Shown here: piece after piece, positions 16,502 to 25,792 of the stretch | Numbering within the stretch: the first letter of the stretch is position 1 | How the letters are laid out: the number at the start of each line of letters is the position of its first letter | DNA from: Fibrobacter sp. | Lineage (GTDB): Bacteria > Fibrobacterota > Fibrobacteria > Fibrobacterales > Fibrobacteraceae | Length of the DNA: 46,025 nucleotides | Assembly (NCBI GenBank): GCA_017642335.1 | Contig: JAGCPF010000006.1 | Location: 1-46,025, forward strand | Direction: 5' to 3' | Notes under the pieces: model-generated | The model's input: only the letters and a program-made list of their open reading frames with translations | What the model was told of the DNA's origin: nothing | The model's database searches: none | Translations under genes and position numbers: made by a program

Positions 16502-16517
16502 AGAAACACGTGTTTCT
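16502..16517. promoter_or_regulatory. Perfect 16-bp palindrome upstream of the esterase
   Basis: AGAAACACGTGTTTCT is its own reverse complement, centred about 45 bp before the esterase start. An AT-rich stretch with TTTTATATAG lies just upstream on the minus strand. A dimeric regulator site is plausible. The rest of the 280-bp gap (16465-16744) shows only the terminator at 16681-16718. Confidence 0.45.
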
Positions 16518-16680
16518 ACAGAGAAACCAGTTTCTTCCCTATATAAAATAACGATTATTTGCAGTTTCATCACGAACAAGGCTCTTTTATTGTTGTATCA
16601 ATGCACAACAAAGCCAATTAAAACACAATATTTCACAATTTCAGCGATTTCCTAAAAAAAAATTACATAGAACGTCCCCC

Positions 16681-16718
16681 AAAAAAACGACAAAACGGGC
16701 CAAGGTGAACTGGCCCGT
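16681..16718 (-). terminator. Terminator of the FISUMP array
   Basis: On the minus strand ACGGGCCA, an 8-nt loop and TGGCCCGT form the stem, followed by TTTGTCGTTTTTTT. Confidence 0.85.
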
Positions 16719-16744
16719 TGTTGGAATTTTTTTAGGTGCAGATA

Positions 16745-18487
16745 TTAGTTCTTGTCCTTGATGCAGCGGACAGGAAAACCAATATCAACACTATTAGCAT
16801 TGTCTGAATAGCTTTCATTGTTATAAATGACGTAATGCGCATCATTTCGGCTTATCTGTTGTTCTGTTCTTGGGGAGGAAGTCCAGAACAAAGCAGCCCT
16901 CATGCCGTCGGATTTAACCTCTGTTTGAGAAACATCCATCATATACGACGACTGCATCAACGAAAAACCATATTCATCCGTCCCAGCAGGACTCCAACCA
17001 TAATTCACTTTTAATTTCAGCATCCTCTGGCCATCATCAACAGCATTATTTAACGCCGCAAATTCAGCCATTGTCGGCAAACGCCAGCCATCAGGGCAGT
17101 AACTCATAGCAGCTGGCCATGTGTAGAAACGACCAATAGTTTCACAGTCGATACAAGCAGACTCGTCCGCGCCCGTTCCCGCATAGTTCAAATTCTGAGC
17201 CATCCAGGTCTCGGAGTAGATAACTTTTCCGGAATCACCCTTTACAGTAATCTCAGTGAACTTGTAGGGCTGACCGTCACGCGTGTCGCAGAACTGATTG
17301 CGGATATCATACAATGAATTTGGATGACCTTCGCACCATTTATCGTTCTGTCCTTCCTTAACGCAGCAGGCGATACTAGATTCAATCTGGCCATTGACGC
17401 ACCACTGAGTCTTAATCTCGTACGTCTGGCCACCGCACTTTGCAACGACCTGAGGATTCTCTTCACTCTTATCGCAGAACTGGAGATCCGGATCGTACGG
17501 GCTTCCAGCACACTTTTCATAAAGGACACCCTTCTCGCTGCAGAAGTAAATCATACCGTCATACGAGCCATCTTCTTTGAGGACGTTTTCAGCCAGGCCC
17601 TCGGCAATACTGCTGCAACGGCTGTAGATTGAACGATTGGAGCAGAACTGCGTCGTGTAATCGTATGGTGAGGTAACGCACAACGAAACAAGGAGGTCCG
17701 ACGAATCGCAGAAATACCCCTGCACGTTGTAAGTGCCATCAGGATTGAGATACGGTTCAAGCCCTCCAAGCGCTTTGTGACAGAGCGGGTAGACCTTCTT
17801 GTCGTTCGAGCAGAACTGGGTCGCCGGGTCATAAGTGGCGACACCGCACGAGGCCTTGAACAGCGTCACGGATTCTTCGCCACACTTCACGATGATTTGA
17901 CCATTTTCGCCTTCCGTAAGCGTGCAGTCATCGCCGTCTTCACCATCTTCACCGTTCTTGATGGTGCCAACGGTTTTTCCACCGCAAAGAATATCGAATC
18001 CGGTCTTGTCCTTGTTGGCCTTGGCGGAGCAACTCGTACCCGATGTACCATCAGGCCCCTTGTCGCCCTTGTCGCCGCCTTTACCATCCTCGCCATTCTT
18101 GACAGTACCGACGGTCTTGCCATCGCAAACGATATCAAAACCGGTCTTGTCCTTGGTCTGTTTGGCAGTGCAGCTTGCGCCATCATCGCCGGCAGCGCCA
18201 TTGGCGCCCTTGTCGCCCTTGTCGCCCTTGTCGCCCTTTTCACCGTCTTTACCGTTCATACGGGTCCAACCGTCACCGGTACAGACGTACACTTTCGCAG
18301 AATCCTTCACGTACATGACCGAGCCTTCGGTCTCTTCTTCGCACTTCGGGAGTTCCTTGAATTTCTTGACGGTATCAAGAGATACCATTTCGCTCACATT
18401 GGTCACTTCGGTAACTTCGTCGCTACACGCAACCAAAAGAGCGAGGCTAGCGGCAATGCCAGTTATTACAAGCGTATTTTTTTTCAT
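16745..18487 (-). CDS. Collagen-like FISUMP lipoprotein, paralog 3 of the array
   Basis: A 580-residue lipoprotein (ALLVAC, Cys21). After a short conserved domain (22-78) come collagen-like Gly-X-Y runs at 79-103, 132-150 and 179-187, mostly GDK, GEK and GED. They alternate with two copies of a 30-residue module containing KDKTGFDI and GKTVGT. Next is a Cys-rich section built from repeated YDxxTQFC-type units, and at the C-terminus (about 420-580) a FISUMP domain with ETWMAQNLNY, GRFYTW, CPDGWRLPT and a final VRCIK. Function is unknown; an exposed, rod-like surface protein is inferred. The start at 18487 has AAAAGG upstream. It is the last gene of a three-gene tandem array. Confidence 0.85.
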   Translation of the reverse strand: MKKNTLVITGIAASLALLVACSDEVTEVTNVSEMVSLDTVKKFKELPKCEEETEGSVMYVKDSAKVYVCTGDGWTRMNGKDGEKGDKGDKGDKGANGAAGDDGASCTAKQTKDKTGFDIVCDGKTVGTVKNGEDGKGGDKGDKGPDGTSGTSCSAKANKDKTGFDILCGGKTVGTIKNGEDGEDGDDCTLTEGENGQIIVKCGEESVTLFKASCGVATYDPATQFCSNDKKVYPLCHKALGGLEPYLNPDGTYNVQGYFCDSSDLLVSLCVTSPYDYTTQFCSNRSIYSRCSSIAEGLAENVLKEDGSYDGMIYFCSEKGVLYEKCAGSPYDPDLQFCDKSEENPQVVAKCGGQTYEIKTQWCVNGQIESSIACCVKEGQNDKWCEGHPNSLYDIRNQFCDTRDGQPYKFTEITVKGDSGKVIYSETWMAQNLNYAGTGADESACIDCETIGRFYTWPAAMSYCPDGWRLPTMAEFAALNNAVDDGQRMLKLKVNYGWSPAGTDEYGFSLMQSSYMMDVSQTEVKSDGMRAALFWTSSPRTEQQISRNDAHYVIYNNESYSDNANSVDIGFPVRCIKDKN

Positions 18488-18528
18488 AAAAATTACCTTT
18501 TCCATGTCTTCTAATTCAACCTATGAAA

Positions 18529-20271
18529 TTATTCGGCATTTCTCTTGATGCAGCGGACAGACAAATAATCAATCTTATCCGAAGAGCCTGTGTATTGCAC
18601 CGTATTCTTTGCACCAACAAAGAACCGATTAGCTGAGGTAGGCTCTTCACCGCTATCAAGAACACGTTCTGTTTTAGACCAGAAATAGCTGCTAAGTGTG
18701 TTTGCGGATGATGAAGATTGACCCGTGGCACCAAAATAATAGCCGCCCAAATCAATTACAGAGAAACCACTTATATTCGTACCATTCAGACGATAAGCTG
18801 TGGGTTTCGCGCCAAAAGCATCCATCAAAGCACGATAGTCAGCATTATCCGGCAAATCCCAGCCATCCGGGCAGTAACTGTTCGCTGCGAGCCATGTATA
18901 GTAACATCCATACGTTGAGCACTTATCATCGTCGGGGCGAGTCATATATTCGCCTTCCTGCGTTTTTGTGTATTTCAAATTTTCCGTCATCCAGGTCTCG
19001 GAATAAACAACTTCACCATTTCCATTTGTCTTAGTAATCGTCTTGAAATCGTAGGGGCGACCATCGCGCGTATCGCAGAACTGCTTGCGGACATCGTATA
19101 ACGAATTTGGATGGCCGTCGCACCATTTATTGTTCTGTCCTTTGGGAATGCAGCAGGCGATAGCTTCTTCAACCTGACCATCGACGCACATATGGGTTTC
19201 AAGGACATACGTCTGTTCACCACACTTTGTAACGACCTGGGGGCTTTCAGGATTAGTTGTTCTGTCGCAGAACTGAAGATCCGGGTCATACGGACTTCCA
19301 TTACATTTTTCATAAAGGACTCCCTTCTCGCTGCAGAAGTAATCCATACCGTTATAAGAACCATCATCGTTGAGGAGGTCTTCAGCTAAGCCCTCGGCAA
19401 CACTGTTGCAACGATTGAGGACTGTAGAACGGGAGCAGAACTGCGTTGTGTAATCGTATGCTACGGAAACGCACAACGAAACAAGGAGGTCCGACGCATC
19501 GCAGAAATACCCCTGCACGTTGTAAGTGCCATCAGGATTGAGATACGGTTCAAGCCCGGCAAGCGTATTGTGACAGAGCGGGTAGACCTTCATGTCGTTC
19601 GCGCAGAACTGGGTCGCCGGATCATAAGAACCGACACCGCACGAAGCCTTGAACAACGTCGCAGATTCTTCACCGCACTTCACGACGACTTGGCCATTTT
19701 CAATTTCCGTAAGCGAGCAATCGTCACCATCCTTGCCATTTTCACCGTTCTTGATGGTACCTACGGTCTTGCCGTCGCATACGAGGTCGAAACCGGTCTT
19801 GTCCTTGGTCTGCTTGGCGGTGCAGCTCGTACCGTTTTCGCCATCTTCGCCCTTGTCGCCCTGGGCACCCTTTTTACCATCCTCGCCATTTTCACCATTC
19901 TTAATGGTGCCCACGGTCTTGTCACCGCAAACGATATCAAAACCGGTCTTGTCCTTGGTCTGTTTGGCAGTGCAGCTCGTTCCCTTATCACCGGCAGCAC
20001 CCTTGTCGCCTTTTTCGCCCTTTTCACCAACGGCGCCATCAAAACTTTCCCAGCCATCGCCAGTGCAGACAAACACCTTGGCGGAATCCTTTACGTACAT
20101 GAGGGAGCCTTCGATATCTTCCTCGCACTTCGGGAGTTCCTTGAATTTCTTGACCTGGTCAAGCGAAGCCTTTTCGGTCACGTTAGTCACTTCGGTGACT
20201 TCGTCGCCACAAGCAACCAAAAGGGCCAAGCTAACGGCAATGCCTGATGCTACAATTACATTCTTTTTCAT
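18529..20271 (-). CDS. Collagen-like FISUMP lipoprotein, paralog 2 of the array
   Basis: A 580-residue paralog of both neighbours with the same order: lipobox ALLVAC (Cys21), conserved N-domain with KKFKELPKCEE, Gly-X-Y runs from about residue 84, two KDKTGFD modules, Cys-rich YDxxTQFC repeats and a C-terminal FISUMP domain with ETWMTENLKY, CPDGWDLP and VRCIK. Its N-terminal and middle parts are nearly identical to paralog 3 over long stretches, while the FISUMP domains differ clearly. That points to recent duplication or gene conversion with diversifying ends. AAAAGGA precedes the ATG. It starts 45 bp after paralog 1 and ends 41 bp before paralog 3, so the three are probably cotranscribed. 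Confidence 0.85.
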   Translation of the reverse strand: MKKNVIVASGIAVSLALLVACGDEVTEVTNVTEKASLDQVKKFKELPKCEEDIEGSLMYVKDSAKVFVCTGDGWESFDGAVGEKGEKGDKGAAGDKGTSCTAKQTKDKTGFDIVCGDKTVGTIKNGENGEDGKKGAQGDKGEDGENGTSCTAKQTKDKTGFDLVCDGKTVGTIKNGENGKDGDDCSLTEIENGQVVVKCGEESATLFKASCGVGSYDPATQFCANDMKVYPLCHNTLAGLEPYLNPDGTYNVQGYFCDASDLLVSLCVSVAYDYTTQFCSRSTVLNRCNSVAEGLAEDLLNDDGSYNGMDYFCSEKGVLYEKCNGSPYDPDLQFCDRTTNPESPQVVTKCGEQTYVLETHMCVDGQVEEAIACCIPKGQNNKWCDGHPNSLYDVRKQFCDTRDGRPYDFKTITKTNGNGEVVYSETWMTENLKYTKTQEGEYMTRPDDDKCSTYGCYYTWLAANSYCPDGWDLPDNADYRALMDAFGAKPTAYRLNGTNISGFSVIDLGGYYFGATGQSSSSANTLSSYFWSKTERVLDSGEEPTSANRFFVGAKNTVQYTGSSDKIDYLSVRCIKRNAE

Positions 20272-20316
20272 AGGAATTATCCTTTTTTCATATTATAAAT
20301 TTTTTGGGTGTACATG

Positions 20317-22005
20317 CTATTTGTGTTTGATACAAATAACAGATTCAAGATTTGTCTTTAGATTAAGAGCCGTATTTCGGTAGCTATCACCCGAGAAGTA
20401 TATACGCCATGCTTTAGTTGCATCGTTCTTACTTTGTTCAGACGTCCACATAAACGAAGTTCTTCCCCTATCACTCCAACCACTAGCTCCACTGAATCCT
20501 GCTTTTAGCGCAAGGAAGGTATAGCTAATTCCATATTTTTCACCAACCTCAAACAAATCATCATATTGCTGAGTTGTAGGCAAGTCCCAACCATCCGGGC
20601 AATAGCTTAAAGCAGCATTCCAAGTATAAAGACGGCCATCAGTATCACAGTTAGAAGAAATGCCGCCATAACAATCAGACTCACCTTCTTCCGTATTTGC
20701 ATAGTTCAAGTTCTCAGCCATCCAGGTTTCGGAGTAAACAACGTTCCCGGAATCATTTTTTGCGATGACATCAATGTACTTGTAAGGACGGCCATCGCGC
20801 GTGTCGCAGAACTGCTTGCGGATATCGTAGCGTGAACTTGCATGACCGTTACACCAGTTGCTGTTCTGTCCTTCGGGGATGCAGCAGGCGATAGCTTCTT
20901 TAATCTGGCCATCGACGCACATATGAGTCTCAAGTTCGTACGATTGACCGGAGCACAATGCAGCGACCCTCGGTTGAGTTCCACTCGAATCGCAGTACTG
21001 AAGTTCCGTATCGTACGTGTCATCCCCGCAAAGGGCAACGAGCGAGTCATTCGCATCACAGAAATAACTAGTTCTGGTATAGACCCCATCCTCGCTAAGT
21101 TGACCAAGGCCTTCGGGTTCCTTGTGACAACGTGGTACGGCACCAAAGTTGTAACCAGCACAGAACTGAGTCGTGAAGTCATAGGATTTTGCATTGCACA
21201 AAGGCACAAGGAGGTCCGTCACGTCGCAGAAATAGGATTCTACGTCATAGGTACCATCGGCATGAAGGCTTTGTTCGAAACCTTCCAATGTTTTGTGGCA
21301 GAGCGGGTAGACATTCAGGTCGAACGCACAGAACTGGGTCGCCGGGTCGTAAGAACCGGTACCGCAAGAGGCCTTGAACTGCGTCACAAACTTTTCACCA
21401 CAGGTCACGACGACCTGGCCATTTTCGCCTTCCGTAAGCGTGCAGCCTTCACCGGTTTCACCATCTTCACCGTTCTTGATGGTTCCTACGGACTTGCCAT
21501 CGCAAGTGATCTCGAATCCGGTCTTGTCCTTGTTGGCCTTGGCGGTGCAGCTCGTACCGTTTTCACCATCTTCGCCCTTGTCACCCTGGGCACCCTTTTC
21601 GCCATCCTCGCCATCTTCACCATTCTTGACAGTTCCTACAGTCTTGCCAGCGCAAACGATATCAAAACCGGCCTTGTCCTTAGTCTGCTTGGCGGTGCAG
21701 CTCGTGCCGTTTTCACCATCGGCACCCTTTTCGCCCTTGTCGCCCTTGGCACCCTTTTCGCCATCCTTACCATTGACCTGAATCCAGCCGTCGCTAGTAC
21801 AACCGTACACCTTCGCAGAATCCTTGACGTATACGAGCGAGCCTTCGGTCTCTTCTTCGCACTTCGGGAGTTCCTTGAATTTCTTGACAGTATCAACAGA
21901 AGCGTTCTCGCTCACTTTGGTCACTTTGGTGACATCGTCGCCGCACGCAACCAAAAGTGCGAAGCTAACAGCAACACCAGATGCAACAAGTATGCTTTTT
22001 CTCAT
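20317..22005 (-). CDS. Collagen-like FISUMP lipoprotein, paralog 1 of the array
   Basis: A 562-residue lipoprotein (ALLVAC, Cys21), the first and most divergent of the three tandem copies. The N-domain, two Gly-X-Y runs (first run from about residue 79), two KDKTGFE/KDKAGFD modules and the Cys-rich YDxxTQFC repeats are all present. The Cys-rich section includes an extra unit around LCGDDTYDTELQYC. The FISUMP domain carries ETWMAENLNYAN, GRLYTWNAALSYCPDGW and a final VICIKHK. AAAGGA lies upstream of the ATG. The 236-bp gap to the divergent carboxyltransferase gene must hold its promoter, but I see no convincing -35/-10 pair there. Confidence 0.85.
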   Translation of the reverse strand: MRKSILVASGVAVSFALLVACGDDVTKVTKVSENASVDTVKKFKELPKCEEETEGSLVYVKDSAKVYGCTSDGWIQVNGKDGEKGAKGDKGEKGADGENGTSCTAKQTKDKAGFDIVCAGKTVGTVKNGEDGEDGEKGAQGDKGEDGENGTSCTAKANKDKTGFEITCDGKSVGTIKNGEDGETGEGCTLTEGENGQVVVTCGEKFVTQFKASCGTGSYDPATQFCAFDLNVYPLCHKTLEGFEQSLHADGTYDVESYFCDVTDLLVPLCNAKSYDFTTQFCAGYNFGAVPRCHKEPEGLGQLSEDGVYTRTSYFCDANDSLVALCGDDTYDTELQYCDSSGTQPRVAALCSGQSYELETHMCVDGQIKEAIACCIPEGQNSNWCNGHASSRYDIRKQFCDTRDGRPYKYIDVIAKNDSGNVVYSETWMAENLNYANTEEGESDCYGGISSNCDTDGRLYTWNAALSYCPDGWDLPTTQQYDDLFEVGEKYGISYTFLALKAGFSGASGWSDRGRTSFMWTSEQSKNDATKAWRIYFSGDSYRNTALNLKTNLESVICIKHK

Positions 22006-22146
22006 AGAGTTTCCTTTTTTTATTCATAAAAAAATGTGATTGATTTCGTACCCAAATGTATGTTTTTTTTAACCATCTGTAAAACAATTATCTAAATGTT
22101 AATATTAATTTACAGCACGTGTTGGTCTATTTTATAACCTCTTTTT

Positions 22147-22174
22147 TCTCGTCAGTCGTTTCTCGTCTCTCGTC
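22147..22174. repeat. Heptanucleotide-period repeat TCTCGTC
   Basis: Four consecutive 7-mers, TCTCGTC, AGTCGTT, TCTCGTC and TCTCGTC, lie in the gap between the FISUMP array and the carboxyltransferase gene. Two more heptamer-period blocks with a different core occur at 29330 and 43062. Confidence 0.55.
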
Positions 22175-22241
22175 TTTTCTAAATTTACGCCCGTATTTTA
22201 TTGTACAGTAAAACAAGGGATTTATCCCACAAGGAAACACT

Positions 22242-23819
22242 ATGAAAAAGATCAAGTTCCAGGATACCTCGTTCCGCGATGGTTTCCAGTCTATTTTCGG
22301 TGCCCGTGTCTTCGCGAAGGACTTCATGCCCGCCGTCGAAGCTGCCTGCAAGGCCGGCATCACCCACTTTGAAGCTGGTGGTGGCGCCCGTTTCCAGGCC
22401 CTTTACCAGAACTGCGGCGAAGACGCCTTCGACATGATGGACGAATTCCGTCGCGTGGTCGGCCCGAACGTCCGCCTGCAGACCCTCGCCCGCGGTATCA
22501 ACGTGGTGGCCCTCGCCCCGCAGCCGCGCGACATGATCAAGCTCCATGCCGATATGTTCAAGAAGCACGGCATGACCCGTATCCGTAACTTCGACGCCCT
22601 CAACGACGTGAACAACCTGATCTACTCCGGCAAGTGCATTACCGACGCCGGTCTGGAACACGAAGTCGTGGTGACCATGATGGAACTTCCTCCGGGATGC
22701 GACCTCAACGCCGCCCACAACCCGGAATTCTATGAACGCATCCTCCGCAACATTTTGGACGCCGGTGTCCCGTTCGCTTCCGTCTGCTTCAAGGACGCTT
22801 CCGGTACGACGAACCCGAACAAGGTGTACGAAACCTTCAAGCGCGCCCGCAAGCTCCTCGGCGACGATGTGGAACTCCGCATCCACAGCCATGACACCTG
22901 CGGTACCGGTGTGGCCCAGTACAAGGCCGCTATCGAAGGTGGCGCCGATGGCGTCGACCTCGGCCGCAAGCCGCTTTCCGGCGGTACGGCTCAGCCCGAC
23001 CTGTTCTCCATGTTCCACGCCCTCAAGGGCACGGAATACAAGCTCGCCCTCGGTGAAGACAGCATCGTCGACGATCACATTCCGGAACTCATGGAAGCAA
23101 ACAACGTCGCCGTCGAATGCCTCAAGGACTACAACTTCCCGCCTGAAGCCCGCCAGATTACCACCGACGTGATCTTCAGCCCCATGCCGGGTGGCGCTCT
23201 TACCGCCAACACCCTCATGATGCGCGAAACCAAGACGTTCCACCTGTTCCCGAAGGTTATCGAGAACATGAGTGAATGCGTGCGCCGCGGTGGCTTTGCC
23301 TCTTCCGTGACGCCGGTTTCCCAGTTCTACTTCCAGCAGGCCTACATGAACACCCTGAACCAGGCCGCAGGCCGCGGTACGTGGTTCAAGATGACGGAAG
23401 GCTACGGCAAGATGCTCCTCGGTTACCAGGGCAAGACCCCGTGCGAACCGGATCCGGAGCTCGTGAAGATTGCTGCCGACCAGTTCAACATGAAGCCGTT
23501 CAAGGAAGCCTATCCAGGCATCCAGTGCGCCGAAGAAATCCTTCCGCCGGGCATCCCGGCTGCGAAGAAGCTCCTCGAAGAAAATGGCCTGCCGGTTACC
23601 GACGAGACCATCTTCATCACGGGCTGCCTCCAGACGAAGGCCGGCAACAAGGGTATCGAGTTCCTCAAGGGCAACCGCCACATTGGCGTTCCCAAGAAGG
23701 ACCCGAACGCCGCTCCGGCAGTGGACACCAAGAACATGAAGGCCGGTGCCGCAAGCACCTACCGCATTGCCCTTGGCAACCAGAGCTGGGACGTGCAGGT
23801 TCAGACGCTCAGCAAGTAA
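22242..23819 (+). CDS. Biotin-dependent carboxyltransferase subunit (OadA/5S-like)
   Basis: A 525-residue carboxyltransferase of the pyruvate carboxylase/oxaloacetate decarboxylase alpha/transcarboxylase 5S family. DTSFRDG at 8-13 gives Asp8, CFKDASG gives the carboxylated Lys184, and HSHDTCGTG gives metal ligands His215 and His217. The protein ends in YRIALGNQSWDVQV, which resembles the segment just before the biotinyl domain of OadA proteins; no MKM biotin site follows. The biotin carrier must be another subunit, as in transcarboxylase. In Fibrobacter-like fermentation it would take part in C3/C4 carboxyl transfer. AAGGA precedes the ATG. Its strong C-ending codon preference suggests high expression. 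Confidence 0.85.
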   Translation: MKKIKFQDTSFRDGFQSIFGARVFAKDFMPAVEAACKAGITHFEAGGGARFQALYQNCGEDAFDMMDEFRRVVGPNVRLQTLARGINVVALAPQPRDMIKLHADMFKKHGMTRIRNFDALNDVNNLIYSGKCITDAGLEHEVVVTMMELPPGCDLNAAHNPEFYERILRNILDAGVPFASVCFKDASGTTNPNKVYETFKRARKLLGDDVELRIHSHDTCGTGVAQYKAAIEGGADGVDLGRKPLSGGTAQPDLFSMFHALKGTEYKLALGEDSIVDDHIPELMEANNVAVECLKDYNFPPEARQITTDVIFSPMPGGALTANTLMMRETKTFHLFPKVIENMSECVRRGGFASSVTPVSQFYFQQAYMNTLNQAAGRGTWFKMTEGYGKMLLGYQGKTPCEPDPELVKIAADQFNMKPFKEAYPGIQCAEEILPPGIPAAKKLLEENGLPVTDETIFITGCLQTKAGNKGIEFLKGNRHIGVPKKDPNAAPAVDTKNMKAGAASTYRIALGNQSWDVQVQTLSK

Positions 23820-23842
23820 GCGCAAGCCAAATCGTTTATGCG

Positions 23843-23876
23843 AAAAAACTCCGATATTTTATATCGGAGTTTTTTT
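23843..23876. terminator. Bidirectional terminator
   Basis: A-tract, CTCCGATAT, a 3-nt loop, ATATCGGAG and a T-tract: a symmetric hairpin with T-runs in both directions between two convergent genes. Confidence 0.9.
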
Positions 23877-23917
23877 GTACACCCTTGGCGGGTAGAGAAA
23901 TTCTCGTTGAAGTGATT

Positions 23918-24856
23918 TTACTTTTCGCCTTTAAGCAATTCTTCGAAGAACACGATTGTCTTTTCGAGTCCCTGGCGCAGCGGGATTGTCGGTTCCCAGC
24001 CGAGAGCGGACTTGGCGAGGTCGATATTCGGGCGGCGCATCTTGGGGTCGTCGCCGGGGAGCGGCTTGTACACGATCTTGCTCTTGGAACCCGTCAAGTC
24101 AAGCACTTCCTTCGCTAGTTCGAGCATCGTGAATTCACCGGGGTTACCGATATTCACCGGTCCGATTATCTTGTCCTGATCCATCATGCGAACAAAACCT
24201 TCGATGAGGTCGTCCACGTAGCAGAAACTGCGCGTCTGGCTGCCGTCACCGTAAATCGTGAGGTCTTCGCCCTTGAGTGCCTGCACAATGAAGTTGCTTA
24301 CCACACGGCCGTCGTTCATGAGCATGCGCGGGCCGTAGGTGTTGAAAATTCGCACGATGCGGATATCGACATTATTTTGTCTGTGATAATCCATGAAGAG
24401 CGTCTCGGCAACGCGCTTGCCTTCGTCGTAGCAACTGCGGATGCCGATGGGGTTCACGTTTCCCCAGTAGTCTTCGGTTTGCGGGTGTACTGCCGGGTCA
24501 CCGTAAACTTCACTTGTAGAAGCCTGCAAGATGCGGGCCTTCACGCGCTTTGCCATGCCGAGCATGTTGATGGCACCCATCACGCTCGTCTTGATGGTCT
24601 TTACCGGGTTGAACTGGTAATGGATGGGACTTGCAGGGCACGCGAGGTTGAAAATGCGATCCACTTCCAGGAGGATCGGCTCCGTCACGTCGTGGCGGAT
24701 CAGCTCGAAGCTGCGGTTGTCACGCAAGTGGGCGACATTCGCCATACGACCCGTAAAGTAGTTGTCAAGGCAAATCACTTCGTGACCGTCGTTCAGCAGA
24801 CGTTCGCACAAGTGACTCCCCAAGAATCCTGCACCACCGGTAACTAAGCAACGCAT
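23918..24856 (-). CDS. UDP-glucuronate decarboxylase (UDP-xylose synthase)
   Basis: A 312-residue extended short-chain dehydrogenase. [10 protein letters not shown] at the N-terminus binds NAD, and TSEVYG and YDEGK supply the Ser/Thr and Tyr-Lys catalytic residues. The CPASPIHYQ motif is characteristic of UDP-glucuronate decarboxylases, which make UDP-xylose from UDP-glucuronate in the cytosol for polysaccharide or glycan synthesis. Length and absence of a membrane anchor match the bacterial Uxs type. It lies 19 bp downstream of coaX on the same strand and ends at a bidirectional terminator. Confusion with dTDP-glucose 4,6-dehydratase is unlikely given the motif. Confidence 0.9.
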   Translation of the reverse strand: MRCLVTGGAGFLGSHLCERLLNDGHEVICLDNYFTGRMANVAHLRDNRSFELIRHDVTEPILLEVDRIFNLACPASPIHYQFNPVKTIKTSVMGAINMLGMAKRVKARILQASTSEVYGDPAVHPQTEDYWGNVNPIGIRSCYDEGKRVAETLFMDYHRQNNVDIRIVRIFNTYGPRMLMNDGRVVSNFIVQALKGEDLTIYGDGSQTRSFCYVDDLIEGFVRMMDQDKIIGPVNIGNPGEFTMLELAKEVLDLTGSKSKIVYKPLPGDDPKMRRPNIDLAKSALGWEPTIPLRQGLEKTIVFFEELLKGEK

Positions 24857-24875
24857 AAAGACCTCTCTTTAAAAA

Positions 24876-25733
24876 TTACTCGTCCGAGTCTTTTTCCAGT
24901 TCGGCGGCGCCGTTCCCGCGAAGGGCCACGAGCCGTACACCGTTCAATGTCAAATAAGGATCGTAAGTGTCGATGACCTTGCTATGCCCCATGACCATGC
25001 GGCCCCAGCCGCCCGTCGCAAACACGGGGACCTTCTTCTTGCCCATCTCGGCCTTGATTTTTTCGACCAATGTTTCGAGTTCCGCCATGAACCCGTACAG
25101 AAGACCCGCACGGATAGCGTCATCCGTATTGTTCGCAATCACGTGGTCCGGCCACTCGATGCTCACGGGCATCAAGCGTGCGGCCTTCTCGGTCAACACA
25201 TCCAAGCTGGCGCTGATTCCGGGGATGATGATACCGCCCGCAAACCCGCCATCCTTCATCACGTCAAAAGTCGTCGCCGTGCCCATGTCCACCACGATAG
25301 CATCCTTGTAGCCGCGGTCGCGCAGCGCAATCACGTTGCAAAGGCGGTCGGCACCCAGCGTTGCCGGGTTCGGGTAGGCAATCGGACAGTCCAGACAGTT
25401 CTTGGAACTCACCACCTGCACCGGGCGCTTGAGGAGCGTCTGCAAGGCCTTGATCCACGGGCGTTCAAGAGCCGGCACCACCGTCGAAAGCCCCACATGC
25501 GTAATCGCCGCGGGCTTGATTTCGGAAAAACGGACGAGTCCACCGATGCGGTTCATCACCTCGTCGCTTGTGGTTTCTTTGCGTGTAGTGAGTCTCCAAT
25601 GATCGACGACCTTGTCACCCTTGAAAATACCAAGCACCGTGTGGGAGTTGCCCACATCAACAACAAAACTGAGCGGCTCAGCCTTTGACTTACCGACAAC
25701 CTTCGGCACGGATTTATTCGAATTGCTCTTCAT
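24876..25733 (-). CDS. coaX: Type III pantothenate kinase
   Basis: A 285-residue kinase of the ASKHA fold that phosphorylates pantothenate in the first step of coenzyme A synthesis. DVGNSHTVLG (phosphate loop), GADRLCN and DMGTATTFD are the three CoaX signatures, in the expected order. The protein has an extra, Ser/Lys-rich stretch of about 22 residues before the domain; a shorter start is possible, but no internal ATG lies there. It is followed by the UDP-glucuronate decarboxylase gene. This class is not feedback-inhibited by CoA and needs a monovalent cation. Confidence 0.92.
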   Translation of the reverse strand: MKSNSNKSVPKVVGKSKAEPLSFVVDVGNSHTVLGIFKGDKVVDHWRLTTRKETTSDEVMNRIGGLVRFSEIKPAAITHVGLSTVVPALERPWIKALQTLLKRPVQVVSSKNCLDCPIAYPNPATLGADRLCNVIALRDRGYKDAIVVDMGTATTFDVMKDGGFAGGIIIPGISASLDVLTEKAARLMPVSIEWPDHVIANNTDDAIRAGLLYGFMAELETLVEKIKAEMGKKKVPVFATGGWGRMVMGHSKVIDTYDPYLTLNGVRLVALRGNGAAELEKDSDE

Positions 25734-25792
25734 TTGCCAATTTTCTTTGAAAAATAGAATTTTTACAATGCGATGGTTTTGGCATTTTCGAT

